32,163 nucleotides of DNA, from positions 1 through 32,163 of the forward strand of contig CAYPHJ010000049.1 in the NCBI GenBank assembly GCA_964410485.1, given 5' to 3'. This document shows positions 24,499-32,163 of this stretch, piece by piece. A program made the translations under genes and the position numbers. The stretch comes from CAYPHJ01 sp964410485. Lineage in GTDB: Bacteria; Desulfobacterota; Binatia; UBA9968. The notes under the pieces are model-generated. The model did no database searches. It was not told the DNA's origin and was given only the letters and a program-made list of their open reading frames with translations. How positions within the stretch are numbered: the stretch's first letter is position 1; every line of letters starts with the position of its first letter.

Positions 24499-24524
24499 AC
24501 TTCGAACACCGAACCTCGAACTTT
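24499..24524 (-). repeat. GTTCGAGGTTCGG repeat tract
   Basis: The minus strand reads AGAAAGTTCGAGGTTCGGTGTTCGAA, made of GTTCGA/GGTTCG units. It starts 17 bp after the alpha/beta hydrolase stop and belongs to the same family as 2434-2455. Confidence 0.6.
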
Positions 24525-24541
24525 CTACCGGCGCGCTCGGC

Positions 24542-25864
24542 TTACTTCTGCAGCAGAAACGCTATGATTTCGTTTTGCCTGCGCTGGTGAGTTGCGTAGG
24601 AGTCCTGATGCGGGTGGGCGAATTCGTTGTCCTGTACAACGCGGGCGCCGCGGGAGCCGGTTACTTGAATCAATTCATCCATTTGCGCGGGTGTGACCAC
24701 CGTATCGCGGTCACCGGAAATGATCATCAATCTCGATGCGTCCTCGGGCACATGCTCGACCGGATCGTACTCTCTGGGACATCCGCGGTCGGAGATTCTC
24801 CCCGGTGAGGAATCTATCACCAGGCGGTCGTAAGCCTCGCTCCGGCCTGCGGCGTTGAGTAAGATTATGCCTCCCATGGAGATTCCATAAAGCAAACGCT
24901 GCGCATAACCCAGCGTGTTCAAGTAAGAAACGATTTCAGCATAATCGCCCACAATGGCAGCGAGGCGGCTTTTCCCTTGTGATGTTCCATAGCCACGGTA
25001 ATCGAACACATACACGTCGAAACCCAAGTCGCGAAAGGGTTCAAGCTCAGCCATCAGTTGATCGGCAAGCGTGGCATTGCCCTGCGCGACCAAGAGATAG
25101 CCCTTCGCCTCCGTGGCCTCGAGCTTGTATCCGGCCAACTCTATACCGTCGCGCGTCTTGAACCGAATCGGCTCAATACCCTTGAGATGGACCACCCGGT
25201 TGGCATTCGGAAATCCGGCCGCCATGCGCCACAGCCAAAACATGAACGGCTCACGAAAGAAACCGCAAACCGCGATCTCAGTACTGGCGCTGTCCACAGG
25301 GTAAACAGTTCGCTCCGGCGGATCGAGCAGAAATCTGAAGACAATCCGGCGCAGAGCGCGCTCGGAGGCTGGAGGCGCCATATCCATGGTCAGGTAAAAC
25401 GGTTTGCGCCCACTTAGCGTCACCTCCCAAGCAGTCGTCACGAGCGAGCGATCGGACGCATCGTGTATCTTCCTTAGTGTTGTCAACGCAGAAAATTGCG
25501 CTGTGAGCAGCCGAGCAAGATCACTGCTGCCCGTCTCTGTACGGATGAGAATCTCCGTCACGCCAGCCCGCGGCCCGCTGGCGCGGAGGCGGGCCGGACC
25601 GAACTCTTGCAGTCTCGCCGTGCCTTCGCGTTCGAACGCGGTCGGCGTGATCCGCGGCGGAAGCTCGGCCCACTGGACATTCGGAATCTCGTCCAGATCC
25701 CTCCACCCCGCGACAACATGACCGATCACCTCCGCCGGTGCCGAAAAGATCCGCGCGATGTCCTCCAGGGTCACCGAGGCGCTGGATTCCGCCGCCGCGA
25801 GCGGCGCGACGACGCAGCCCGTCGAAATAGCCGCAACAAGTATAGCAATAAGACATTGCATCAT
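24542..25864 (-). CDS. Alpha/beta hydrolase, probable lipoprotein
   Basis: 440 residues. The N-terminus (CLIAILVAAISTGC) is a lipoprotein-like leader with AISTGC as lipobox, so the protein is probably exported and anchored. Residues 30-220 are a family-specific region I do not recognise. The C-terminal half is an alpha/beta hydrolase: the strand VYVFDYRGYGTSQGKS, the nucleophile elbow YGISMGGI (Ser), the acid in SGDRDTVV and the His in EFAHPHQDS. BAAT/peptidase S9-like lids are absent, so an esterase-type substrate is likely. The gene follows the exported hypothetical on the same strand with a 53-bp gap, probably one operon. Confidence 0.87.
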   Translation of the reverse strand: MMQCLIAILVAAISTGCVVAPLAAAESSASVTLEDIARIFSAPAEVIGHVVAGWRDLDEIPNVQWAELPPRITPTAFEREGTARLQEFGPARLRASGPRAGVTEILIRTETGSSDLARLLTAQFSALTTLRKIHDASDRSLVTTAWEVTLSGRKPFYLTMDMAPPASERALRRIVFRFLLDPPERTVYPVDSASTEIAVCGFFREPFMFWLWRMAAGFPNANRVVHLKGIEPIRFKTRDGIELAGYKLEATEAKGYLLVAQGNATLADQLMAELEPFRDLGFDVYVFDYRGYGTSQGKSRLAAIVGDYAEIVSYLNTLGYAQRLLYGISMGGIILLNAAGRSEAYDRLVIDSSPGRISDRGCPREYDPVEHVPEDASRLMIISGDRDTVVTPAQMDELIQVTGSRGARVVQDNEFAHPHQDSYATHQRRQNEIIAFLLQK

Positions 25865-25917
25865 CGGTCAGTCCAGCACGACGATCTCGACGCGTCGGAA
25901 CCGTTCGGTGATTGCGC

Positions 25918-26655
25918 CTACAATTTCGGCGCTGAGCCTTTCCCGGCTTGTGCTTTCTTCGCTTCTGCCGCAAGCCCGGCAACCCACTGGTTTGCCGCTT
26001 GCTCGGCAGCCGCCCAGGCACCCACATCCGCAATGGTGGCGTAAAAGAATTGCACAAAACCGCCGGCGGTCTGCAGCTCATATTGGGCCACAGCGGCGCA
26101 TTGTGAAACGTCTGCGATTTTACGGTTCTGCACCGCTTTTAAAATCCTTCCCGAGTCTGGGGCGAACAGGGTGCGGCGCTTGGGCTGCCTGAGGCACGCC
26201 GGCCCACCCTTGGCGTCCCATTCGAGGAATCGACTATCCGCGAACGCCGGCTCTCCGAATTTCTGAACGAGCGTGTCGCGCAACTGATTTACGGTGGGTG
26301 GGTTTTGCATTCCACTCGAGCTCCGCTTGACAGCGAACACGCGTTGCTCTTTCGGAGGAGGCGAAAAATAGAGGGTTAAGGATCCCTCTCTGGAGTCCGG
26401 CAACTCAATTCTGTCCAGGAACTCTTCCGTATACACCACCTCGATTCCATCATGGTATTGGTAACGCTTCGTGACAACTCTGAGCTTTGCATTGGCGTCG
26501 ACCGCCTTCAGAGCGTCGCGGGCTTCCTGCTCGGTCATGCCGGTGCGAAGCCCCAGGATATCGAAAGACGAGGTCTGGGCTTGCGCTGTGGCAGTGAAAC
26601 CAAGCACGGCGAACGCCGCGCACATCGTGGTAAACAATGTTTTCATACGAGACAT
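25918..26655 (-). CDS. Exported hypothetical protein, 245 aa
   Basis: No family recognised with certainty. A clear Sec signal peptide (KTLFTTMCAAFAVLGFTATAQA) is followed by a domain starting FDILGLRTGMTEQEARDALKAV, which looks like the small SmpA/BamE-like or lipoprotein-type fold often seen in exported proteins (G-M-T-x-x-E-A). The rest has strands and a possible disulphide (CLRQPK...VSQCAAV). The C-terminal helix is Ala-rich (WAAAEQAANQWVAGLAAEAKKAQ). GGAG lies upstream of the ATG at 26655. The alpha/beta hydrolase follows 53 bp downstream. Confidence 0.8.
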   Translation of the reverse strand: MSRMKTLFTTMCAAFAVLGFTATAQAQTSSFDILGLRTGMTEQEARDALKAVDANAKLRVVTKRYQYHDGIEVVYTEEFLDRIELPDSREGSLTLYFSPPPKEQRVFAVKRSSSGMQNPPTVNQLRDTLVQKFGEPAFADSRFLEWDAKGGPACLRQPKRRTLFAPDSGRILKAVQNRKIADVSQCAAVAQYELQTAGGFVQFFYATIADVGAWAAAEQAANQWVAGLAAEAKKAQAGKGSAPKL

Positions 26656-27135
26656 TTTTCTTTTCTCCGTTAGGTGTTGTTGTCGTGATGAATTACTCCC
26701 CGATCGTCGAGGACGAACTATAAAGGGTCTATAATAGTGACTGCATTATTTTTGAAAATCCCTCCTAACCTCCCTTTGCCAAAGGGAGGATTTTCCCCTC
26801 TTGGGAAAAGAGGGGTTAGGGGAAATTTTGAGGGCTCAATGTCAATTCAATTTTGTGACCCTTTATAACTATCGAGGAAAGATTACTTTACCGCCGGAGA
26901 GGCGGCACGGACCGTGACCGTTTAGCGCTTAGTGGGAGGCGGGCGCGCGGCCTGCAAATTTTGTGGAAACCGGTTCATTCCGCAACAAGGCCTGGGAGCA
27001 GTCTTTTGCCGATTCTAGTGATTCGTTTTCCATTTGGCAAGCCAACACTCCATGTTTTGGACTATTCGGCGCCGCATCTCGCCGTTCAACTCTCCTTTCG
27101 TCTGACACGCAAATCGGCTATAGCTCAGTAATTCA
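26656..27135. other. Divergent intergenic region with a nested palindromic element
   Basis: 480 bp between the exported hypothetical (minus) and the radical SAM gene (plus). The left part is occupied by the repeat element described separately; the right part (26870-27135) shows no gene. A small GCCGCC hairpin near 26893 is present. There is no strong ribosome site before ATG 27136. Confidence 0.5.
26719..26867. repeat. Nested palindromic repeat element
   Basis: Outer inverted repeat TATAAAGGGTC (26719-26729 and 26857-26867). Within it lies a second pair, AAAATCCCTCCTAACC (26755-26770) and GGTTAGGGGAAATTTT (26814-26829). Inside that lie two hairpins, CCTCCCTTTGCCAAAGGGAGG (split as CCTCCCTTT/AAAGGGAGG, 26769-26789) and CCCCTCTT/AAGAGGGG (26795-26815). 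The inner motif is shared with the element at 29105-29159. Confidence 0.8.
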
Positions 27136-28971
27136 ATGAAACTTCTTCTCATTCAGCCGCCGGTTCAGGATTTTTACGATACCGACGTCCGGCTGCAGCC
27201 CATAGGGCTTTGTTATCTCAAAGCCGCTGTTCGCAAACACCTTCCGGATGTCGAAGTTGTCATTCGTGATTACCATGGTAGCTGCGGCCGGCGTACAGTC
27301 GCGATACCTAGAGAATTGAAATACCTTTCCGGCTACTATTCAGTGGCGGACCGCTCCCCTTTCTCTTCGTTCCACCAGTACTATCATTTCGGCCGGCCGT
27401 TCGATGAAATCGAAGCCGATGTGGCGGAGATCAACCCGGCCATCGTCGGGATCTCTTCCTTGTTTACGCCCTATTATCGTGAAGCTCTGGAAGTCGCAGC
27501 GCGTGTCAAAAAACGCCTCGCTGTTCCTGTCGTGATGGGCGGCGCGCATGCCTCCGCCGCGCCTCTATCCCTGCTCTCTTCGCCAAACGTCGATTACGTC
27601 ATCCGCGGTGAAGGCGAGCAGGCGCTTGTTGACTTTCTGCGTTTCCTCCAGGGTCGGCTAACGCTCGATAATGTGCCAAACATTATTTACAAAAAGGCGG
27701 GCGAGATTGTTTTCAATCCTGCGGCTGCCAACTTTTCTATCGCCGAGTTGCCTTTTCCTGACCTGACTGATTTTACGCCGTCGAGATATACCCTGGCGGG
27801 AAAGCCTATGACCTTTATGGTTACGTCACGGAGTTGCCCGCACAAATGTTCCTTCTGCTCCGTACATACCACGTTTGGCATGAACTACCGCCGCCGTTCG
27901 CTGGAAAATGTTTTGATAGAAATCGAGTTGCGTTATCAGCAGGGTTACCGCGTCATCGATTTTGAGGACGACAACTTGACTTATTACAAGAGCACGTTCA
28001 AACAGCTTTGCCGTCGTCTCATCACGCGATTCCCAAATCGGGAGATGGAGTTCGTCGCGATGAACGGCATCAGTTATCTGAGCCTCGACGACGAGTTGCT
28101 GGAGCTAATGTTCCAGGCGGGCTTTTCGCAGTTGAATCTAGCGCTGGTAAGCTCGGACAAAACCGTGCGCGAAACCACCAAGCGGCCACACACGCTCGAA
28201 GCCTATCTCAAAGTCGTTCACAAGGCCGTTCAACTCGGTTTCAGAATTGTCTCGTACCAGATTCTCGGGCTGCCAAATGAAAGTTTGCGGAGCATGGTCC
28301 AGACATTGGCGTTCAACGCGCGGTTGCCGGTTTTGCTCGGCGCATCCCCTTTTTACATGACACCCGACGCGCCCATTGCTCGTGGTTTAAACTTGACCGA
28401 ATCGGACTATGTCAAAGCCCGGCTCACCGCCATGGCGATTGAAACCGACCATTTCAGTAGGCAAGACCTCTATACGCTTTTCATCACGACTCGCATCATT
28501 AATTTTCTCAAAGGACTGCCGCTGCCTGTCTCAACGGACTTAAGCCAACTCCTCGAATCTATTCCACGCCACAGCAATGGCTACGATCTTAACCGCAGAA
28601 CCGCAGAGCGACCAATTCCCAACCGAGGTAGATGCAGCAATCTCACCACGAAGGCACGAAGAAGTGAAGACATTTTAATTGATCAGGTGTCCAATCTTCG
28701 TGCCCTTCGTGTGCTTCGTGGTGATGTGAATTCCGGCAACACGGACGGAAGACCAGACCGCGACGAACGCACGCGTACGGGGTTCGAGTTGCTGCGTCTT
28801 CTTCGAGAAAGCGGAGGTTTATATTTTTGGACCCGGAACGGCTTGGTTAAAAACAAAAACCTTCGTAGCGAGCTTTTTAGAGAAGTTTTCTTGCAAGCGG
28901 GCGAAATAGGGTGTCAAAACGGCCAGCGTATCGCGGTCACAGAATTCGCCAGGAGCATCAATACAGCCTAG
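27136..28971 (+). CDS. B12-binding-domain radical SAM protein with an in-frame repeat insertion
   Basis: 611 residues. An N-terminal cobalamin-binding-type Rossmann domain (PVVMGGAHASAAPLSLLSS, VDYVIRGEGEQALVDFL) is followed by a radical SAM domain with the CxxxCxxC cluster motif in SCPHKCSFCSVHTTFG. Such proteins bind a 4Fe-4S cluster and often perform methylation or other radical reactions. Residues about 486-533 are encoded by repeats: AACCGCAG units at 28591-28610 and a CACGAAG palindrome at 28643-28724. Downstream sequence (RTGFELLRLLRESGGLYFW) resumes what looks like family sequence. The frame stays open through the insertion, so the protein may be functional. The substrate is unknown. 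There is no strong ribosome site before the ATG; the frame and family match support it. Confidence 0.88.
   Translation: MKLLLIQPPVQDFYDTDVRLQPIGLCYLKAAVRKHLPDVEVVIRDYHGSCGRRTVAIPRELKYLSGYYSVADRSPFSSFHQYYHFGRPFDEIEADVAEINPAIVGISSLFTPYYREALEVAARVKKRLAVPVVMGGAHASAAPLSLLSSPNVDYVIRGEGEQALVDFLRFLQGRLTLDNVPNIIYKKAGEIVFNPAAANFSIAELPFPDLTDFTPSRYTLAGKPMTFMVTSRSCPHKCSFCSVHTTFGMNYRRRSLENVLIEIELRYQQGYRVIDFEDDNLTYYKSTFKQLCRRLITRFPNREMEFVAMNGISYLSLDDELLELMFQAGFSQLNLALVSSDKTVRETTKRPHTLEAYLKVVHKAVQLGFRIVSYQILGLPNESLRSMVQTLAFNARLPVLLGASPFYMTPDAPIARGLNLTESDYVKARLTAMAIETDHFSRQDLYTLFITTRIINFLKGLPLPVSTDLSQLLESIPRHSNGYDLNRRTAERPIPNRGRCSNLTTKARRSEDILIDQVSNLRALRVLRGDVNSGNTDGRPDRDERTRTGFELLRLLRESGGLYFWTRNGLVKNKNLRSELFREVFLQAGEIGCQNGQRIAVTEFARSINTA
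28591..28724. repeat. AACCGCAG units and CACGAAG palindrome inside the radical SAM gene
   Basis: Two kinds of repeat lie here. At 28591-28610, AACCGCAG and ACCGCAGAG occur in tandem. At 28643-28661, TCACCACGAAGGCACGAAG pairs with 28696-28724, whose reverse complement begins TCACCACGAAGCACACGAAG. The arms are separated by about 35 bases. These units are typical of intergenic repeats yet lie within an open reading frame. Confidence 0.85.
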
Positions 28972-29264
28972 CGGGGCAAAGCCGCAACCACAGAAGAAAC
29001 ATAGTCCTCACCGAAGTGTTTCATGAGCTTACGCTCGCCCACAGAGAATGAAAAACAGCCCTCAGACACAGAACGGCGGCAGCAGGATGGACCAAGCGCT
29101 GATCAAATCCCCCAATAGCCCCCTTTGCAAAGGGGGCGGGCCGCAGGACCAGGGGATTTTCTTTTCAAGCGGGTGACTGAGTTTTGAGTGCTCGCATCAC
29201 ACCGACCTTGTGCTAGACTTCATGTAGAAAGCAATTAAACCAAGTGCTTGGGAGCATCCGGCTT
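28972..29264. other. Intergenic region with a palindromic repeat
   Basis: About 290 bp between the radical SAM gene and the aldo/keto reductase. It carries the element at 29105-29159, otherwise no gene. GGGAG about 11 bases before ATG 29265 is the ribosome site. A promoter is expected but I could not settle on hexamers. Confidence 0.4.
29105..29159. repeat. Palindromic repeat element, second copy
   Basis: Outer AAATCCCC (29105-29112) pairs with GGGGATTT (29152-29159). Inside is the perfect 20-bp palindrome GCCCCCTTTGCAAAGGGGGC (29118-29137). It has the same outer and inner motif family as the element near 26760-26830. Confidence 0.8.
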
Positions 29265-30119
29265 ATGGAACTTACGATTGAAACCAAACTGCCGCTGAAC
29301 GATGGTCGCCTGATTCCTCAGCTTGGATTCGGCGTGTGGCAGATTAGCGGCGCCCGGTGCGAAGCGGCAGTGCTTACCGCGCTCGAGGCAGGTTACCGGC
29401 ATATCGATACTGCGACGATATACGGCAACGAAGAGAGTGTCGGCGCCGCGCTTAGAAAGAGTGCCATTCCGCGAGAAGATGTTTTTGTCACAACCAAATT
29501 ATGGAACTCCCATCACGGCAACCCGGAGCGGGCGCTCGACGGCAGCCTGCGCAAGCTCAGGCTTGACTATGTTGATCTCTACCTGATGCACTACCCCGTC
29601 CCGGAGCGCGGGCAAAGCTGGCGTGTCCTCGAAAGGCTCCGCGCCAAAGGCACGGCACGCTCGATCGGCGTCAGCAACTTTACCATTCGACATTTAACGG
29701 ACGTCCTCGCCGACACGGGGACCGTTGCCGCGGTCAATCAGGTGGAGTTTCATCCCTATTTGTATCAACAAGACTTACTCGCCTTTTGTCGAAACAAGGA
29801 AATTGTCCTCGAGGCCTATAGCCCGCTGACTCACGGCGAGCGACTGAACGATCCTAAACTCATCGCGGTTGCCAGGAAGTATGGATCGGCCGGATCAGCC
29901 CTCCTATCGCGGCGGCCGGGCACTAAATCGCCGGCGCAAATTCTCGTTCGCTGGGCGCTGCAGCACGGACTGGTGGTGATTCCCAAGTCCGCCAATCGTG
30001 AGCATATCTTCGAAAACGCGGCTGTCTTCGATTTTGAGATTAGCGCAGAAGACATGCAACTTCTGGATAGTTTCAACGAAAACCTCCGCACCTGCTGGGA
30101 CCCCAGCCACGCAGCGTGA
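29265..30119 (+). CDS. Aldo/keto reductase
   Basis: 284 residues from ATG 29265 (an in-frame upstream start at 29244 is less likely). The complete catalytic tetrad is present: Asp48 (HIDTATIYGNEE), Tyr53, Lys78 (TTKLW) and His109 (LYLMHYP). The C-terminal cofactor motif is VVIPKSANREHIFENAAVFDFEIS. This matches the AKR3/AKR5-type reductases (2,5-diketo-gluconate reductase-like) that reduce small aldehydes and ketones with NADPH. Between KYG and SPAQILVRW there are about 14 extra residues (SAGSALLSRRPGTK) compared with the usual KYGKSPAQ, a small loop insertion. The S1/P1 nuclease gene starts about 20 bp after its stop. Confidence 0.92.
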   Translation: MELTIETKLPLNDGRLIPQLGFGVWQISGARCEAAVLTALEAGYRHIDTATIYGNEESVGAALRKSAIPREDVFVTTKLWNSHHGNPERALDGSLRKLRLDYVDLYLMHYPVPERGQSWRVLERLRAKGTARSIGVSNFTIRHLTDVLADTGTVAAVNQVEFHPYLYQQDLLAFCRNKEIVLEAYSPLTHGERLNDPKLIAVARKYGSAGSALLSRRPGTKSPAQILVRWALQHGLVVIPKSANREHIFENAAVFDFEISAEDMQLLDSFNENLRTCWDPSHAA

Positions 30120-30139
30120 CGGCACGGGCTCAAATACCG

Positions 30140-30955
30140 ATGATCAGGGCGTTTTTGACCACGGTCCTACTGTTCCATCTCTTCGTGACGTTTCCCGCCT
30201 TCGCCTGGTCGGACAAGGGTCATCGTATTGTAGCACTCATCGCGACGGCATATCTGAGCGACGAAGCACGACACGAGGTTAAAGAGATTCTTTCGCCCGG
30301 CACGACTTTGGCCGATGCATCCATATGGCCCGATCATGAAGGTAGGAGCCTCCGTGAGCTCAACGCATTGCATTTTGTTTCTATCCCCGACGATGCCGCA
30401 GGCTATGACCAGGCGCGCGACTGCCCGCAAAAAGACTGTATCGTGGAAGCCCTAAAGTGGTACGCAACGAGTGTCGCCGATAAAAATGCGCCGCTGGCTC
30501 TCAAGCGAATGGCGCTGCGCTATGTTGTGCACCTGGTGGGCGATATACACCAACCGCTGCATGCCGGCAGAGCGACCGACCTGGGCGGCAACACCATCCT
30601 CGTGAGTTATCGCGGCGAGGTCACCAACTTGCACCTGTTTTGGGACTTCAACTTGGTCGAGATGGAAGACGGAAGCGAGGATGAAGCGGCCAAGCGACTG
30701 CGCGCGACTCTCAGCGATGCGGATCGCCTGCGCTGGCAGACGGGAAATCCAGCATCATGGGCCAATGAATCGGCGCTCCTCGCTCGCACCCATGCGTATC
30801 CTAAAGAGACCACGGGCGAGTTTGCCAGACTATCGTTTGGGGAAAGACAGGAGCTATTTGATGGGTATGTAGCAAACGCTCGGCCCGTCGTACGAACCCG
30901 GCTGCTTCAAGCCGGAATTCGTTTAGCCTGGCTGTTGAACTCTACTTTCAGATAG
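30140..30955 (+). CDS. Secreted S1/P1-type nuclease
   Basis: 271 residues from ATG 30140 (GTG 30116, overlapping the reductase stop, is an alternative). A signal peptide (IRAFLTTVLLFHLFVTFPAFA) is cut just before Trp, which in S1/P1 nucleases is the mature N-terminal residue that binds zinc. Further ligands are visible: the His in WSDKGHRIVA, the Asp in ADASIWPDH, HFVSIP, the VVHLVGDIHQPLHAG cluster, and NLHLFWD. All three zinc sites look complete. The enzyme hydrolyses single-stranded nucleic acids and nucleotides outside the cell, giving phosphate. Co-transcription with the reductase is likely. Confidence 0.9.
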   Translation: MIRAFLTTVLLFHLFVTFPAFAWSDKGHRIVALIATAYLSDEARHEVKEILSPGTTLADASIWPDHEGRSLRELNALHFVSIPDDAAGYDQARDCPQKDCIVEALKWYATSVADKNAPLALKRMALRYVVHLVGDIHQPLHAGRATDLGGNTILVSYRGEVTNLHLFWDFNLVEMEDGSEDEAAKRLRATLSDADRLRWQTGNPASWANESALLARTHAYPKETTGEFARLSFGERQELFDGYVANARPVVRTRLLQAGIRLAWLLNSTFR

Positions 30956-31001
30956 CATCATTATTGCGCACGGCATTCGCGCAGCACATGGAGGTGTAGC
31001 C

Positions 31002-31793
31002 ATGCTCGAGCTCTATCATAACGATATGTCGGTTTGCGCTCAGAAGGCGCGCTTTGCCCTGGCCGAAAAGAAACTCACATGGGAAGGCCGTCATTTGAAC
31101 CTGCGCGCCGGCGATCAGCAGAAACCGGACTACTTAAAGCTCAACCCCAATGCTGTCGTTCCCACGCTGGTGGATGATGGCAGGGTCATCATCGAGTCAA
31201 CAGTCATCTGCGAGTATCTCGACGATGCGTACCCCGCGCCGAGGCTGCGGCCGTTAGATCCCGCCGCGCGCGCCCATATGCGGCTTTGGACAAAGCAGCT
31301 CGATGAGGGCGTGCATGCGGCAACGAGCGTCGTCAGCTCTGCCATTGCCTTCCGTCACCAGAAGCTTGCCCAAGGGATGGAGGCGTTGGAGGAATTTCAT
31401 AAGAAAATGCCCGACCCGGTAAAGCGGGAGAAAAGCTGGGAGAACATTACCAAAGGAGTGGAATCGCGCTTTTTTGCCGACGCGGTCAGGCGCTTCGACA
31501 AATTGCTCGCCGATATGGAAGAGGCGCTGACACAGGAGTCATGGCTTGCCGGCAGCGAATTTTCGCTCGCCGATATCGGCTATGCGCCGTACATAACGCG
31601 GCTCGATCATCTGCAGCTCCAGTTTCTCTGGGACAAGCGGCCGCATGTTCCCGCCTGGTACGACCGCCTGCGCGAGCGCCGAGGCTATGCCGAAGCATTG
31701 GAAAAATGGTTCAACGCGGCATATCTGCCGCTGATGAGAGAAAAGGGCTTGGAAGTCCGGTCGAAGATAAAAGCAATCGTCGGAAGCAGCTGA
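31002..31793 (+). CDS. Glutathione S-transferase family protein
   Basis: 263 residues. The thioredoxin-fold N-terminal domain (LELYHNDMSVCAQKARFALAEKKL, cis-Pro in NAVVPTLVDDG, ESTVICEYLDDAYP) is followed by an all-helical C-terminal domain ending with FSLADIGYAPYITRL. Candidate active-site residues are Ser10/Cys12 in the DMSVC stretch, as in beta- and omega-like GSTs. Members conjugate or reduce electrophiles with glutathione or act as isomerases or reductases. GGAGG lies about 6 bases before the ATG. It stands 46 bp after the nuclease gene and could share its transcript. Confidence 0.9.
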   Translation: MLELYHNDMSVCAQKARFALAEKKLTWEGRHLNLRAGDQQKPDYLKLNPNAVVPTLVDDGRVIIESTVICEYLDDAYPAPRLRPLDPAARAHMRLWTKQLDEGVHAATSVVSSAIAFRHQKLAQGMEALEEFHKKMPDPVKREKSWENITKGVESRFFADAVRRFDKLLADMEEALTQESWLAGSEFSLADIGYAPYITRLDHLQLQFLWDKRPHVPAWYDRLRERRGYAEALEKWFNAAYLPLMREKGLEVRSKIKAIVGSS

Positions 31794-31842
31794 GCAAACA
31801 CTGAGGGCTAAGCGCCGAGCGCATAACGTTTACGTGCCGGCG

Positions 31843-32163
31843 TCAGTTGAGGCCGTAGAACTGTCGTGGATTGTCCTCGAGAATTTTCTTTACGGCGGCG
31901 GGCGCAACCCTCTTGTCCTTGCGCAGCAGATGAATGGCATTGAGCTCCGTCGACGGGTCGTGGTGCCCATAGTCGGTGCCGATCATGAGGCAGTCCTCAC
32001 CCGCATGGCTCAAGACGTAAGGCAGATCATCCGTGTTTTCGCAGGCAACCCACATGTTATTGACTGCGAGCGCATTCGCAGGAAATGATTTGCCTTTACG
32101 CCGGAAGCGATCGGCCAGATCGTTCAGCACATAAGGCACCCATTGCGCGCTGACTTCAACGAA
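31843..32163 (-). CDS. Amidohydrolase-family protein, C-terminal part, cut by window edge
   Basis: The frame is open to the right edge; an in-frame GTG at 32139 is internal and not the true start. Residues PYVLNDLADRFRRKG, DCLMIGTDYGHHDPSTE and a final ILEDNPRQFYGLN match the end of PF04909 amidohydrolases: the GTDYGHHD region provides the metal/catalytic Asp, and the DNPRQFYGL tail is typical of the decarboxylase-like branch. At least two thirds of the protein lies outside the window. These enzymes hydrolyse or decarboxylate aromatic and cyclic compounds with a divalent metal. Confidence 0.85.
   Translation of the reverse strand, partial: FVEVSAQWVPYVLNDLADRFRRKGKSFPANALAVNNMWVACENTDDLPYVLSHAGEDCLMIGTDYGHHDPSTELNAIHLLRKDKRVAPAAVKKILEDNPRQFYGLN

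Noticed and set aside
25866..25917. Short minus-strand peptide ending RRVEIVVLD and stop, like an OmpA-type C-terminus
   Set aside because: Only about 17 residues, between two real genes; too short to claim a remnant.
28591..28724. CRISPR array
   Set aside because: The repeats are short, degenerate and palindromic with no regular unique spacers; no cas genes are present.
1..32163. Antiphage defence or toxin-antitoxin system
   Set aside because: No restriction, retron, CBASS, abortive infection or toxin family was recognised. The EEP, PLD and S1/P1 nucleases look like housekeeping or secreted enzymes from context.

Overview
This is a draft-quality scaffold window, probably from an uncultured soil or sediment bacterium assembled from a metagenome. 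It has moderately high GC, Shine-Dalgarno starts and no tRNA, rRNA or phage genes. The gene mix is an F420-type LLM oxidoreductase, an amidohydrolase, cupins, PRC-barrel and ferritin-like proteins, LigD and intergenic heptamer-type repeats. It fits lineages such as Desulfobacterota/Binatia-like, Rokubacteria or Acidobacteria. That placement is inference from memory of gene content, and no phylogenetic marker is present. A run of 100 N at 19098-19197 is flanked by identical 55-bp copies, so the sequence is really continuous there.

Layout, left to right. 1-2.5 kb: a doubtful ORF, an aldo/keto reductase lacking the usual catalytic His, a cupin remnant and a hypothetical gene. 2.5-5.3 kb: a PLD-VTT fusion followed by an EEP hydrolase, one minus-strand operon. 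5.5-7.5 kb: a zinc alcohol dehydrogenase overlapping a membrane SRPBCC gene, closed by a clear terminator. 7.7-10.6 kb: a PRC-barrel protein, an HtrA protease and a site-2 protease that has lost its catalytic N-terminal half. 11.1-13.1 kb: two plus-strand ferritin-like genes with a strong terminator. 13.2-18.6 kb: a tail-anchored hypothetical, a collapsed TIGR02587/TIGR02588 pair, a lipoprotein, and a chain of ASRT-type protein, PPC (DUF296) fragment, DUF2254 protein and SDR whose last genes are coupled by ATGA overlaps. 18.6-23.4 kb: a 3'-truncated LLM oxidoreductase, a pyruvate-oxidase-like TPP enzyme and LigD. 23.8-26.7 kb: a secreted cupin, an alpha/beta hydrolase and an exported hypothetical. 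27.1-32.2 kb: a radical SAM/B12 protein with an in-frame repeat insertion, an intact aldo/keto reductase, an S1/P1 nuclease, a GST and an amidohydrolase cut by the window edge.

Most genes suggest envelope maintenance, oxidative or desiccation stress, iron handling, DNA end repair and small-molecule detoxification, as in the stress-gene islands of soil bacteria. The most unusual layer is structural. At least six genes are decayed or truncated. Several break points or stop codons sit exactly at short degenerate repeat tracts (TTCAAGGTTC, GACCGTAGAC and AGGYTN types). A CACGAAG-type palindrome has been absorbed in frame into the radical SAM protein.
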